A stretch of 64,000 nt of DNA. Source: Nepenthes gracilis (Eukaryota; Streptophyta; Magnoliopsida; Caryophyllales; Nepenthaceae). Under the pieces are notes generated by a model. The model worked only from the letters and a program-made list of their open reading frames with translations. It was not told the DNA's origin and ran no database searches. Both the position numbers and the translations under genes were made by a program. The DNA is taken from assembly GCA_033239525.1 (NCBI GenBank), contig BSYO01000033.1:11461501-11525500 (forward strand), in the 5' to 3' direction. This document shows, piece by piece, positions 47,624 to 60,613 of this stretch; the first letter of the stretch is position 1; each line of letters begins with the position of its first letter.

Positions 47624-50228
47624 AGTAGAACCTAAATTCCATGAAAATGTTCTAACAATAACAAATTAACGCTAAAAATTACATTTATTTCCAATCTGTT
47701 TACTACTATTCCATGCCAATTTCCTACTTTGCTTAATCTAAATATTCATATGTTGTTAATTGTATTTTACCAAAGCACCAATCTCAAAGGAAGAATTTAG
47801 AGACAAAAGCGAGAAGATGATTGGAAGACTCGACTAACAGAGGTGGCAAAGGGGAGTAGGCAGTTCAGGCGGCTCTCCAGGAGTCTTAGGTATAGTTTAT
47901 AGAGTACAAATTCTGTAATTTACAAGCAACTAATGTAGCAATTTGGAAGAAAACATAGTAGCAATTTGTTACAGGATATGGAGTAACAATTCTTGTTCTT
48001 GTTAAATTATTGTGAGTTATTATTCAATTGCTGATATTGTGAAGTGTTACTGAGTTTTGTGTTCAATCCTTTCAATTCAAGTAGTCTTGGCTTAAATTCT
48101 TAAGTCACAGTGAGTTATGGTTGTTGTCAATTCAAGTTTGATTATGGGATGTGGTTTAGATGGGCAGCGATTTAGAATTCCAAAAGCAGATGATGTCGCT
48201 TTTATTCTCCAAATTGGGTAGTTCAATGATGTCCTCTAAACTAGTGCCCTAGTTCTGTTTATTTTTAATGCAACAAGTTCATGGCTTTCTTTTGTTTAAT
48301 TTTCACAAAGCACAGTTGTTTTTAGAGTAAAGTCGCAGTAGTTTAATGGACAAAGTTTAGAACTTCATTTTGATAATAAACATTGAACCTTCTAGTATAG
48401 ACCCGTAAAGGTTAGATAATTAGTTTTAAATCTTGTTAGTTATTACAAATTGATGCAAAGCTTGAATCTTTGTTTAAGCTTTCATTCACTGTTTTCCATT
48501 GACTCTTGTTGTTTTTGTTGTGATTTGATTGAAACACGCATAACTTGAAACCTAACCCCTTGTCAAACGTCAACCACCAAACTCGTGAGTATAAAAATAT
48601 AATAATATACAACGTTTTTAATATGAAAAACTATTTTCAACCAAGAGAATAATTACAAGATAAATTTTGAATAAAGTCACTTTAATGATAGTGCCAGTTA
48701 CAAATAGCTCCATTCAAAATTCCTTCACTATAAATCTGATTTAAGTGTTAAATACCAACATGTCAATACATCTAATAACCCTCAAGAAAAAATACATTGA
48801 AAAATAAGAGTAATCAAATAGAATTTTATTATAATAAACAATGTATCTAATTTTAGCGAGGAAGGAAACTTAAATTGGATCTCAACAGGATATCGAACAT
48901 CTTTCTCTCATATCTTTTTCTCTTCTCTCCCTATGAGGTACTCCTTGTGTGAGAAAATAATTTCGAATGCCCTAATATCACATTAGGTGCGATTTTATAT
49001 AGAAAATGGTACACAAGCGCTCTTCAAGAATGACTTTTTTGGCAAACCATGCATGTACCTCCCTCAAACGTGCATCTAGTGCCACTCTTCTAGACAAAAA
49101 GTGCATATGCGTCTATTAAGTAGCTATCATGTGCCACCTTTCAGCATCCTTTGCCATTTGGATGACCCTTAACTTACTTTTGACTAATCATTGCATTAGT
49201 ATTGTACAATCCTTGCTTGAAATCTTGAACCAAGCGTGACACGCGCGAATATCACATATCTTCCCAATGACCATCTATTTGTTGTGGTACCATAAAAGAG
49301 TGATCTAAACCCAATAATTTTTACGAATTTCACAACTTGCATTTGATCTAGTTTGGTTAAGTTGTAATAAAAATCCTTCATGAAATTGCCATTGTTTTGT
49401 TGTAGTATTTTAGGGTTTAAATTGGTAGAAGTAAAATCCCAAGGTTTACCTAGTGGTCAGATTCTTAGTTTGCACGAGTTATTCAATTTAGAGAAAATAA
49501 CCCTCCTTATTGAGAAACTACATCATGCCTAATGCACTTGTGCATTGGTCACATACCTATTTAGAGAATGATATTTGCTCTCATCCAAAAACAAATTATT
49601 GGTGAAAAGCTAAGAATAATTTAATATTAATGAGATAGTCCACATCATATGAATATTTTTTTGGATTTGAAGTATGGATTAAGCATTTGTCTACTTTTAT
49701 TTTGAAATATATTTTCTATGATATATAGTTTTTCAATATTCAAATTCTAGACCATTTTATCAAACAGGCTTTGTCACCATATAAAGGAACAAATTCATCC
49801 TAAAGTTTAAACCATTAAGATAAGACATCATAACATTTTCATGTCATACATAGTATAAGATATTATAAATGGCTTGAACCTCTAATTAGTCGGTAATATG
49901 GACATCTCATAAATATGAAAGAGATTTAATTTTTATTTGTTTTCATATTTTGTAATAATATGAAAATTTGTAAAATTTTATAATTTTGATAATCTTTAAA
50001 ATATTTAAGAAATATATATTTTATTTACATTATTTATTTATTTTAGGTCATTAAATTATATTTATCTTTAATTTAAAAGTAAGATATCTCTATATAAGGA
50101 TCCTAATTTTATTCTTAAAAAGTATTGATAAATTAAATTAATTTAAGAGATTGTATTTCTCCTTTCTTGTTTTTTTTTTCCCTCTTTTTTTTTTACTTCT
50201 TCCCTTTTCCCTTTCTCTTCTTTAGACT
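47624..50228. other. Large LRR intron, left part
   Basis: AT-rich sequence with no supported exon. It belongs to the intron between LRR exons 5 and 4. A pyrimidine-rich stretch (50155-50225) directly precedes the Tat LTR. Confidence 0.5.
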
Positions 50229-51012
50229 TGATGGGTGTGGCAGGAATTGGGCTGACCTAAACCCAATTCACAAAAACATAAGAGTCCTAGACAAAGATGG
50301 CCTAGTGAAAGACACCTAATGAGACAAAAGGTACAATGGCTAAACTAAGGGACACAACCTAAATCACCATGCATTGAAGAATCATAATGGAGCAGTAAAT
50401 AAACTATTTTAGGTGGCGGCTGTGGCAATCCTAATTGTTAGAAGTTAGACAATCTAGCTATTGAATAAAGGCGGTTGTTACACAAACAAGTAACGCACAC
50501 CGCCACCAAAGGAGTGTCACATCCACACATTGATTAAGGAGTCCGCCAATCAAACGACATCTGTCAGTATAAATATAGTCTCTTTCCCATAGGAAAAGGA
50601 GACGAACGAAGGAAAAAATGGTTACAAAAGTCACACACTCCTCCAAGTGAGTGCAAATCTAATAAAGACAGTCCACTTGCCGAGTGTACAACCACTAAAA
50701 CCACTCAACCTAATGAGTGCACCAAATGGGGTATAGGCCTCCCCATGGACAAATACTCATCCCCATTTACTCTACATTCTCGCATGCATTTTCCTCACAT
50801 CTTTCTTATCCGAGTAAAGAGATTTCTAATTTAAGTGTCAAAAGATATACTGAAGAGCAAGTTTTGTATACCTTTTACTACTTGTTTGTCTTTTCATGGT
50901 ATATAGGATCTAAATATCGAGTTATAAAAATCAGACTCGTTTCTGTTCAAACTATCAAGTGATAAGGTGGTTTTCTAATTCGTACAACAATTTAGGCCCT
51001 CAAGACATATCA
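50229..51012 (+). mobile_element. 5' LTR of the plus-strand Tat element
   Basis: 784 bp, starting tgatggg and ending atatca just before the PBS. A TATA-like agtataaatatagtc near 50566 is also present (ctataaatacag) at the same place in the 3' LTR, about 60174, so it is the likely core promoter for genomic RNA. Confidence 0.8.
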
Positions 51013-51031
51013 TTGACCCCATCTGTGGGAA
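51013..51031 (+). other. Primer-binding site (Tat type)
   Basis: ttgaccccatctgtgggaa matches TTGGCGCCGTCTGTGGGAA with a few changes and directly follows the LTR. Confidence 0.8.
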
Positions 51032-51068
51032 TGACAATAGTCAAACCACTCAACTGTGAATAGAGGAT

Positions 51069-52688
51069 ATGGCAAACACCAAGACCTAGATCAGTGTATC
51101 GCCCAAGGATGTCATTTCACATGATGACTACCTAACAAAAGATAGTTATGGAAATGCTCACTTGGCCACAAATGTAAATGTGGAGACACTGGCGGCCTGG
51201 TTTGACACAATGTCCAAAGTTCTTTAGACCATTTGCAACATACTAGAGGAACACATGTTGGGGGCTCCATCTTCTAACTCCCAAATTTCTACGTCCAGGA
51301 TGAGGAACTAGAGGAAAAAGTAGCCGACCAAGGAGGTGATTCTATGACCTGACGACCTCAAGTCTTGAGGCTCCATGAGTGACGAAGCCATACTCAACTG
51401 GAAAGCTGATTGAATCTCAGAGCACGAGATGAATGCCCAGAGTGGAAAAATCCATGTTGTTCATGTGATGTAGGGAAACCTTCAGTCTGGGATGAAACCT
51501 TGGTAGCACCCAGTCGAGAAGAGCTCATAGCCGACTGATCCAGTATGTCTCCCCGAATCACTTGGAGTTAAGGACCTTCCTCAACGTAAAGAGAATTGCA
51601 TTCACCTCTTAGGTGGAGGATAAAATCAAGAAGATTGAGTAGTGACTGTTCTGAGGAAGTACGAATAGACACTCAATCGACCTAAGTAGGTCAACATTCA
51701 CAAAGGAGATTAGGATGCAGCAACTCCCTCACAAGTTTAAAATACCAACCTCAGAGCCCTATGATGAAAGTTTTGATCCCATGGACCATCTGGATTACTT
51801 CCATATCCTACTAGGATTTCAGGACCTAGACAACTCACCCTTGTATCTCTTCCTTCTACTAACCCTTAAGGGAGATGTCCAAATTTGATTTTATTGACTG
51901 CAACCAAATTTGATCCAAACATTTTAGAAACTAATTGACACTTTTTTCTCATAGTTTACATCTAGTCGAAAGGAAGGAAGGTAGTCATCGTACCTTGCCC
52001 GCATTCGACAAGGGCCGAATGAGACTCTAAAGTGATTTTTGGCCTGGTTCAGTGTAGAGGCCTAGAGGATATCAAAGCTAAAGATGAGGTGAAGCTGAAT
52101 TTTTTCGAGCAATTGTACAGCCTAGGTGAATTTTTCAACTATTTGGTTTAGCAAGAGCCCAATACCTTTATTGAGGCGGAGACCATTACTCACGCATACA
52201 TTACTGCTGAAGAGGCTAACAAAGCAAAGAGGTCGAAGCGTGTGGACCAATATTTGAGATTGACAAGTGGGAAGAAGAGGAATAGAGATATCTCCACTAC
52301 TTGAGATCTAAGGAAGTAACCGAGGATAGAATTGTGTGTGTAAAGGGAGTTTAGGCCCCTGAACTTAACACTTTTGAATGACAATCATACGAATGTCCTA
52401 ATACAAATTCAGAATAAAAAGTTCCTGAAGTGGCCCAAACAGTTGAAAAACCCAAAAGGAAGGAATCAATCTAAGTACTACTTCTATCATTAATCTTTGA
52501 ATCATAATATCAAGGACTGCCAAATTTTGAAAAAAGAAATTGAGTCCCTCATCCAAAAAGGGTATCTTAATAAATTCTTAAGTGACCTCGGGCAAACCTT
52601 TGGGAGTGCAAATAATAATAATCAAGGGCAACAAGAGAAGTCACGCAATTGGGTCACAGTTAGAATGGTCAACATGGTGTCTACGTGA
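51069..52688 (+). pseudogene. gag of the plus-strand Tat element, many stops
   Basis: It starts MANTKT at 51069. The conserved capsid block is at about 51720-51890: HKFKIPTSEPYDESFDPMDH, LDYFHILLGFQDLDNSPLYL, LTLKGDVQI. It ends with an open segment 52497-52688 (MNHNIKDCQILKKEIESLIQ, KGYLNKFLSDLGQ), the counterpart of the C-terminal gag part in the minus-strand element. Confidence 0.8.
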
Positions 52689-54040
52689 CCACCCAAAAAT
52701 AAGGTTTCAGCAAAACTCCGATGTGTTTGTATAGTCACTCCCTGACATGTTAGGAATTCCGATTGGGCTAATTGTCCACAGATTAGGTCTTGATCCGGGT
52801 CATAAGCCAGTTAGGTAGAAGCGGAGGAATTACTCCATCGAGATGCTAATTGTCATGAGAGAATAAGTTAGGAAGCTACTTGACAAGGGCTTTAGAATAG
52901 AGGTCTAATACCTAGACTGGCTGTTAAATATAGTACTCATTAAGAAAAGTAATAGAAAATGGCTAATGTGTGTCAATTTCACTGATGTGAATAAGGTATG
53001 TCTGAAAGATAATTTTTGTTACTGAGAATTGATCTGTTGGTAAACTTAATATTTAGGCATGAGCTGTTAAGCTTCATGGACGTCTATTCAGGTTACAACT
53101 AGATTAGGATAAATCCCAATGATAAAGAGCTCACATCTTTTATGACTGATTAGGAAACGCACTGTTATAAAATTATACTCTTCGGTTTGAAGAATGCGGG
53201 AGCCATATACCAAAGGTTGGTGAACAAAATATTCAATGCATAGATCATATGGAATATGAACGTATATGCAGACAACATGCTCATCAAAAGCATCATGGCC
53301 AATGACCATATTCACAATCTAGGTAAAGCTTTTGAGGTGCTCCGAGTGTATTAAACGAAGTTGAACCCAACGAATTGTGTGTTTGAGATAACTTCTGAAA
53401 AGTTCCTTGAGTTTATTGTATCTCCCTGGAGAATTAAAGCAAACCTTGAGAAGATAAAAGCCATCCTAAACAAGAATCTACTTCGTACTGTGATGGAAGT
53501 TTAGAGGCTAATTGGGAGAGTCACGGCACTCTCTTGAAATATGATGAAGTCAGCAGAGATATATCTTCCCTTCTTCGAAGCTCTAAGAGAAATTAACGCA
53601 AACAAATTTCCTTAGACGGAGGACTTCCAAACAACCTTCCAGGAATTGAAGAAATGCGCTGCCAACCCTCCTCTCTTGTCTTCTTCAAAAGAAGGCAAGG
53701 AATTAAACCTTTATCTAGCAATATTTAATATAGCGCTAAGCTAGACATTGGTCAGGCTAAAGTCTAAGGTATAACGACTGGTCTACTACGTTAGCTAAAT
53801 TATGATAGACATCAAGGCCCGATACTCGCACGCTGAAAAGATCACGTCAGTGTTGGTTCGCTCTATTAGAAAGTTACGCATACTTCCAATACTATATGAT
53901 CATCATCCTAACTAACCAATCATTGAAGGGAATCTTGTAGAAACCCAAAGTGTCCAGATGACTGATCAAATGGACTATCAAATTATGTGAGTTTGATATA
54001 GAATTTCGGCCGTGGCCAACCATAAAAGGTTAAGCCCTCA
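52689..54040 (+). pseudogene. Protease-RT-RNase H region, heavily mutated
   Basis: RT is recognisable from LLDKGFRIEV and NIVLIKKSNRKWLMCVNFTD (52870-52990). The active site reads YADN (53265-53276) where YVDD is expected, so the polymerase is dead regardless of the stops. After the RNase H part comes LIKWTIKLCEFDIEFRPWPT near 53965-54025. The protease is too degraded to place. Confidence 0.75.
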
Positions 54041-54480
54041 TGAATTTTATAGTCGAAACAATGGCCCTAATTTCAAAAGATATTGAGAAGCAAGATGACA
54101 CCCACTAGTGTGAAGAGGTACCAATGTGGATCTTGCACATAGATAGGGCATCAACCCAAACAGGGAATGAAGCAGAATGGTCCTAAGAACTCCAGACGGG
54201 TCAAAGATAAAACACTCAATGACCCTCAGATTTTTAGTCAGTAATAACATCACCGAGTACGAAGTCATACTGGCCGGACTCAAACTAGCCAAAGAATACT
54301 CAACCAGAAGCCTGATCATTAACAAGTAATTCGGAGTTGATCGTCAGTCAAGTCACCAAAAATTTTGAGACTTCTAATCCATTACTCGCAAGCTATCTTG
54401 CTAGAGCAAGAGGCTTAATCAAGACATTCAACGAAGTGGAAATATGCCACATTCCAAGGGAAGACAACTAGAAAGTGGAC
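54041..54480 (+). pseudogene. Second RNase H (Tat type)
   Basis: It reads WILHIDRASTQTGN and, in another frame, TPDGSKIKHSMTLRFLVSNN, ITEYEVILAGLKLAKEYSTR, SELIVSQVTKNFETSN and HIPREDN. The extra RNase H domain confirms the Tat lineage. Confidence 0.75.
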
Positions 54481-54719
54481 TAGATGGCAAAAGCGGTGGC
54501 AACTAGAAACCCTGAGCAATATGTCTAAGAGATATGGGAAATCCTCACAATGCCAAGTGTAGAAGTCTTGGAAGAAGAGATCTAGATCTCAGATGGTGAT
54601 ACCTGGATGACTCTATGTAGAATGTACCTAGACAAAGACCATCAATTAAAAAATCTGAATGACACCAAGTGTATAAAAAGCACAGTGGGCCAGTATACCT
54701 TTATAGATGGGATATTGTA

Positions 54720-55640
54720 CTAATGAGAGTACTTCATCCCTTACATGCGGTGTTTAACGCCAGAAGAAGCTAATTGCATGCTAAGTGAAGTGCATCTTAA
54801 AATCTATGGGTCACACGTGGGAGCAAGAACCTGGCATTCAAAATCAAACGATAGGGCTACTATTGGCCCATGATGAAGCGAAATACTATGGAATTTATAA
54901 AGAAATGCAAAATTGTCAATTCATGGCAATGTCTCTCATTGGCCACACATGAAACTACAAACCCTATAGTGGCCCTACCGTTCACTCAGTTGGGGCTCGA
55001 AATATTAGGCCCATTACTTATTACATCAAGACAAAGAAAGTTTGTCATAGTCGGTATTAATTACTTTACAAAATGGGTGGAGGCTACCCCATTAGTAGGA
55101 ATAATCAAGCAGAACATAACCGAGTTTATTCGGTAAAGTATTATATGCAGATTTGAGATTCAGGAGGTCATAGTGACCGATAAAAAAACCTAATTCACAG
55201 TCAAGAGATTCACTAAGTACTATAAGAGTTTGAAAATCTAGTTGGTTTACACTTTTATTACCTATTGACAAGTGAATGGCCAAGTGAAAGTAATAAATTA
55301 GACCCTATTGCATGGGTTAAAAATAAAGCTTGAGGACAGAGGGCGCCTTAGGCAAACAAGCTACCCTACTTGCTATGGTCCTACTATATGATCTCCAATT
55401 AATCAACACGAGAAATGCCTTTCAACTTATATTACGAGATAGAGGCAGTCATTTTGGTGGAGATCATGCTGCCCAACCCGGAGTCAAAATTTTCAACCGT
55501 CAAGGCAGTTCCCAACTTTTTAGAGAGTATCTTAACCTTCTCGAGGAAGCCCGAGACATGGTAAGATTACAAACAGCGGCTTACTAAGAACAAATCACTT
55601 GGCACTATAACAAAAGGGTAAAAGCTCACCAATTTATTAT
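54720..55640 (+). pseudogene. Integrase
   Basis: The N-terminal part CLTPEEANCMLSEVHLKIYG is followed by the core LPFTQLGLEILGPLLITSRQ and VIVGINYFTKWVEATPL (54870-55136). The C-terminal part LNLLEEARDMVRLQTAAY lies at 55330-55587. Frames switch at least twice and stops are frequent. Confidence 0.8.
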
Positions 55641-57159
55641 GGGGACCTAGTTTTGCGGAGTCTAGAGATAATAGATAAAACTGCCGATGGTATAAATTGT
55701 CCCCTAATTGGGCGGGATTATTTCTAGTCTCAGCAATTCTCTAAAATAATGCATACAAGCTATGCACTTAGAACAAAAAACTAATCCTGGGGACATGAAA
55801 TGCTATCCACCTCAAAAAAAAATTATCAATGAAAGCCCAACCAAACAAAGGTAAGTTCTATATGCTTGTATAATGTATTCATATCAGAATTAATAGTATT
55901 GCCACACATTTAATTGTATTGATTGCTTATGTGAATACTTATGTGTCTTTGCATGAAATTCAACGGCTGAGATTGACCTTAAGTCGGTTGAAACTTTCAC
56001 CTGTGAATCAACCAGCTAAAAGTACACTAAAAACATCGGTCAAGACAATCGAACAGCTTAAATGAGGTCAAATGTAAAGGCCCGAGGAGCTTGTACACTA
56101 AAGTCTAACCCTCTAAATGAGGTCAAAATAAAAGAAAACTTAGGGGTTTTTTCAGCATGCATGTGATGACATCCTTTCATAGGAAATAGTATCATCAGTC
56201 GAAGACGGTCGGTGGACTAGGGCCCGACACACAAGTGCGACGATGCCCACAAATAGGATCGAGCACCGTCAGTTATGCGCAATTGACGGACTAGATTCCA
56301 TCAAAGCCCAACGGCTATGGCAACCAAACCAAGTCAGCGAAAAGGAGGCTTTCCTAAACAAGCATGCTATGATATCCTTTCATAGGAAAGAATACCATCA
56401 AATAAAAAGAGTGCTGCAATATCCTCTCACAGGACCAAGCACAATCAATCAAGTGCGGTCGAAAGCAACTATTCTAAGCCTGGGAGCCCCCCGAAGATAG
56501 TGACGATGGATTCCCACTTACCACCGAGAAATCCTTCAAGTCTAAATGGCAAGAAACTCTGAAATGTCTTGGATTAAGGTAGCCTAGAGGAAAGTCAAGA
56601 GTGACCAATGAAACGATCCGCTTGCAGCAATGAAATCTGTCCAACAATCTATCATCTAAAGAAGGTCTAACCTCTTCTTCTTGGAGACATATCCTTAGCT
56701 TTCCTTTAAGTCAAGTACATTTGTCTTGGAGATCGGCGAATTGCTGCTCAACCTCCTAGAACTTGTCATCGAGTGAGGCCATCCGATCTAGGCTAAAGAT
56801 CTTTCATCTGAGAATTTTTGGGATCTCATCACCCACTTGAATAAGTCTCAATCAAGGAAAGCATCCCAATCTTGACTCTATTGAGTTTTGACAATGGTAG
56901 TATCGATCCGGATCTCCATTTCTCTAAGAATAGCAGGGTTGGCATATGTTTGAGGCAGATTGGAGATTTCATCATTGCGTTGGTACAGCCCATCTGCAAC
57001 CAAACAAACTAGTTCTTACGACAACAAAATAGAGCAAAATGGTTGGTCAGAAATGGTGACAACATAAAGATTAGTAAGAAAGTGAAGGATCCACAAGCGA
57101 TACCTCAACAAAAAATAGTCCTTCCTAAAAAGATGAACTAGGAGAAGCTCTGGGCCCAA
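55641..57159. other. 3' untranslated region of the plus-strand Tat element
   Basis: Non-coding. Short repeated phrases built on atcctttcataggaaa occur near 56170, 56370 and (as atcctctcacagga) 56420, perhaps the worn remains of tandem repeats as in the other Tat element. Confidence 0.5.
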
Positions 57160-58444
57160 AAATGGCTAGAGACCTCTACCACACTAGAGGCCATGCACAA
57201 TGGTGGAGAGGAAACTCAAACCCAGGAGGAGGTGAAAAAACACCTGAATCCTTTGGGAGCTCAGATGCTGATGCGTCAATGCGAGGAACGAACCTCTTTC
57301 GCATTCGCAGGCTCTGGATTATTATCATTGAATTCTTCTGCCACCTGATTGTCATTAATAGGCTCATCAGCAAAAGCAACGGAAGCTGTGAAAATAGGCA
57401 CATCAAGTGACAATTTGTCCAAAACTGGGACCTCGTATTCATCCACAAATGGGGCATCGATTGGCTCATTCGATTCGCTAGCAATAGGGTCATTTATTCT
57501 CAAAGCAGTGGGTGATGAAGTCTCACCACCTTCAATGAATATGGTCATCTCTTCAAACACTAGGTGAATCGGGAAAATTGAATAGAAATCAGCCTCTAAG
57601 ACTACTCACCAAGATGCAATGTGGTCATCTCATTACAAGCCTCGTCGATGACTGGCACATGACCACTCGAGGAAGATGAGAGAGGATATGTCATGCTAAT
57701 CGCCTTTTTAGGAGAGTCTCAGATGAAAAACTCTCATTGCTTCCTCTTGGACGAAAAAAAGGCATGATGGCGACATCCTCCCCTTCCATTCTAACCTCCT
57801 AGTTGACATCAGCAAGCACTGTTAGGGTTAGCCAAGTACTCGTCTTTCGGAGAGAGATGACATTCTCCTTGATAAGCTATGTCAATAGCCAAGCCATGTG
57901 AGATTCATTCTCTAGGACATTTCTAGTGTAGGCAGAGTTCACCCTACCCTATTTATTAGAAACAACCAGAAGGGACCACAATATAAAAATACCAATCATT
58001 TAAGCCTTTTATTGAATTTGGGTTGCTCCCACTTATTTTGTACTTCTTGTGAGGGGTAAATGATATCTAGTCAGTATCATGGTTGAACCGGAAGATCACC
58101 TTAACAGCTCGAATGTCCAGGAGAAGTTTCTTATAATGAAAGAAAATGAACAAAGAAATCAAACATTAGATGGCATTGGGATGGAGGCACACAATAGGAA
58201 TCGGTAGAGCCTCCAGGATCTCATACAGCTCCTTTGCAAAAGAAATCCGAAGGCCTTCTCTTAGATATGCCTCATAGATGGTGATAAAGTTGACCTGTGG
58301 AGGGCAAGCACTATTATCAGGCAGAGGCATCGGATATGGAACACCAATGGAAATATTGTACTTCTCATAAATATCATCCACATCATCATAAGTGAGGATA
58401 GATCGAATCGCAGCGACCCCTAGAGAAATTACTTAAGAAGCCAT
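57160..58444 (-). pseudogene. Antisense accessory gene (Transposase_28-like) of the plus-strand Tat element
   Basis: It reads on the minus strand from ATG 58444 (MAS, then a stop). The Transposase_28-like block is open at 58166-58381: YEAYLREGLRISFAKELYEI, LEALPIPIVCLHPNAI, then a stop. This matches YEHHMHRGLRFPMELDLFEV...HPNAI at 11926-13945. A C-terminal acidic piece is open at 57276-57560 (GGETSSPTALRINDPIASES, AEEFNDNNPEPANAKE). As in the other element, it runs opposite to gag-pol, between pol and the 3' LTR. Function is not known. Confidence 0.7.
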
Positions 58445-58521
58445 GGAGGCGAGAAGAAAAAGAGCAAATTAGAGCTAAGCAATGCCAAAAGTGAAGAAGT
58501 GCAAAAATAAAAGAGCGCCAG

Positions 58522-58534
58522 AGTTTAAATAGCA
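58522..58534 (-). promoter_or_regulatory. TATA-like box of the antisense accessory gene
   Basis: gctatttaaactc on the minus strand lies about 80 nt upstream of the ATG at 58444, comparable to the TATA boxes upstream of 10801 and 11926. Confidence 0.45.
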
Positions 58535-59830
58535 AAACTTTTTGCCAAAAGTGATGTCATCTAAGGGCACTAAAGAGATGCGTCTCCATAATGGCAGTGA
58601 CACCTGCCCGCACTGCAATGTGCCGGGGTGCATCTATTTTGTTGTGTCTGTAATGATGGTATGATGCTACACTTCCCAGCGCAACAGAGAGGTAGTTGGT
58701 GGATGTGAAGCCCAGATCGATGCACTTGCAACACTGTGCAAGTCATGATGCCCTAGTATGTTGATTCTCGAGGTGATATACTGGCGATGGGAAACCCTAA
58801 CATTACTCGAGACCGATTCGATTGATTTATAGATGCATAAACCATACATTCGGGGTAAATTGTTACACATTGGATTATCAGAAGACCGAGTTATTAGTGG
58901 TCTGAGTAGTCAATTGTTAGAAATAAAAAAAGTGAAAAAATAAATAGTATTCAAGTGCTTCAACTATTCAAAGAACACACAAAAATATTGGAGCCATGCA
59001 AAAACAACAACAACCGGATAGTTTTATTCATTAATATTTTTACAACGTACAAGCTGACAATAGCAAAAGTACAACTCAAAAGGAAATAAGGAAGACATGG
59101 AATGACAACCCAATGAGAGAAAGATGTGTATCCAACCCAAGAATATATATCTCAATCATCTCTGCGAGGACCACTGAGATAAAGGGCACTGCTATAACAT
59201 ATAGGCCCAACCTTGGGACGAATGCAAAAAGGAGAAAAGTTGTTTCCCCAAAAAGATATAGTAACAATACTCCAAGAGTTGCCCACTTTTGACGGAGAGG
59301 GAGCTCAAAAAGGACGTCCGCCAAAACCTACTATAATCGCCTAGGTCATGACTTTTGAAGCATTATCACCACAATACCTGTCGCAACAATGACAGCTTGG
59401 TTTCAAAACGGACGTAAAAGAAGAAAATCAAGACAACTTCCCATACAAAAGAGGGTAATCAAGACAAATTTCAAGTGTATTCACGAATTCTAACTTCAAA
59501 TGTTGAGGGAGAACTCCGTCCAACTCCAACTTCTGGGAGCTAAGGTTCCGTGGTGGCTCTGGACAGTCATACAACCAGGTAGGCAAATGACTCTTTATGA
59601 TGCAAAGCAAAGAGAGTCCTGCCATTTATAATCGAGAGGAGTGATCAACGAGCATTCAATTTGAGAAGATAACCCATCCCAATATTGATGATAGAAAATC
59701 AAATTCTGCCAAACAAGACTCCAAATCTGCAAAATATTTGAAGAAAGAACACATGTGAAGAATTTATAGCTAGTGTCCTATCAATAACATGTTAGGAGTT
59801 GACATTTAAACTTCTCGGTATGGGGGCAAG
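58535..59830. other. Region between the accessory promoter and the 3' LTR
   Basis: Non-coding as far as I can see. The purine-rich ggtatgggggcaag at 59817-59830 is the likely polypurine tract, directly before the 3' LTR. Confidence 0.55.
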
Positions 59831-60613
59831 TGATGGATATTATAAGAATCGGGCTATCCCATACCCAATTCATGAAAGCATAAGAGGCCCAGACAAAGAT
59901 GGCCTAATGGAAGATGCCTCTGGGCTTATGAGGCAAAAGGTGCAATGGTTAAACCAAGAGATACGACCCAAATCGCCAAGTATTGAAGGATTATAATATA
60001 GCATCAAATGAATCATTTTAGATGGTATCTAGAGCAATCCCAACTATTAGAAGTCAGGTGGTCTAGCTATTGAATAAAGGTGGCCATTACACAAATAAGT
60101 AAGCCCCTCACCATCGAAGGTGCACCACATCTATACATTGATTCAAAGGTCTACCAATCAAAAGTACCTCTCGCTATAAATACAGACTCTCTCCTACAGT
60201 AAAAAGGGGACTGATGAAGGGAAAAACAGCTACAAAAGTCAAACACTCTTCCTGGCGGGTGCAAAACTACTAAAGACACTTTGCTAGCCATGAACACAAC
60301 CACTAAATGCATTAAACCTGACAAGCACACCAAATGGCGCTTATCCAAACACACAAATACTCATCCCCATTAACTCAATATTCTCGCATCCATTTTCCTC
60401 ACATCTTTCTCATTTGAGTGGAGAGATTTATGACTTTAGAGTTAGTAATATATCGGGAGCAAATACTGTATACCTCTTACCTCTTGTTTGGTTCTTATAG
60501 TGTGTAGGATCCATATTTTGAGTTACAATGATCGGATCCATTTCTTTCTGGAGCTCCAAGTGATAAACCGACTCCCTAATTTGTACTATAATTCAAGTCT
60601 TCAAGATGCATGA
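59831..60613 (+). mobile_element. 3' LTR of the plus-strand Tat element
   Basis: 783 bp, starting tgatggatat, colinear with 50229-51012 along its whole length. Confidence 0.8.

Larger units (their letters stand above)
50229..60613 (+). mobile_element. Complete, old Tat-lineage Ty3/gypsy element in an LRR-RLK intron
   Basis: 5' LTR 50229-51012, PBS 51013, gag, pol, an antisense accessory gene (about 57160-58444), PPT, and 3' LTR 59831-60613. The total is 10.4 kb, on the strand opposite to the receptor kinase. All ORFs carry many stops. The two LTRs are 784 and 783 bp but clearly diverged (by eye roughly 75-80 percent identical), so the insertion is old. A clean 5-bp target duplication was not found (agact before, aattt after). 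Confidence 0.85.

Noticed and set aside
57162..57567. Plus-strand ORFs in the accessory region
   Set aside because: These are shadows of the minus-strand accessory gene.
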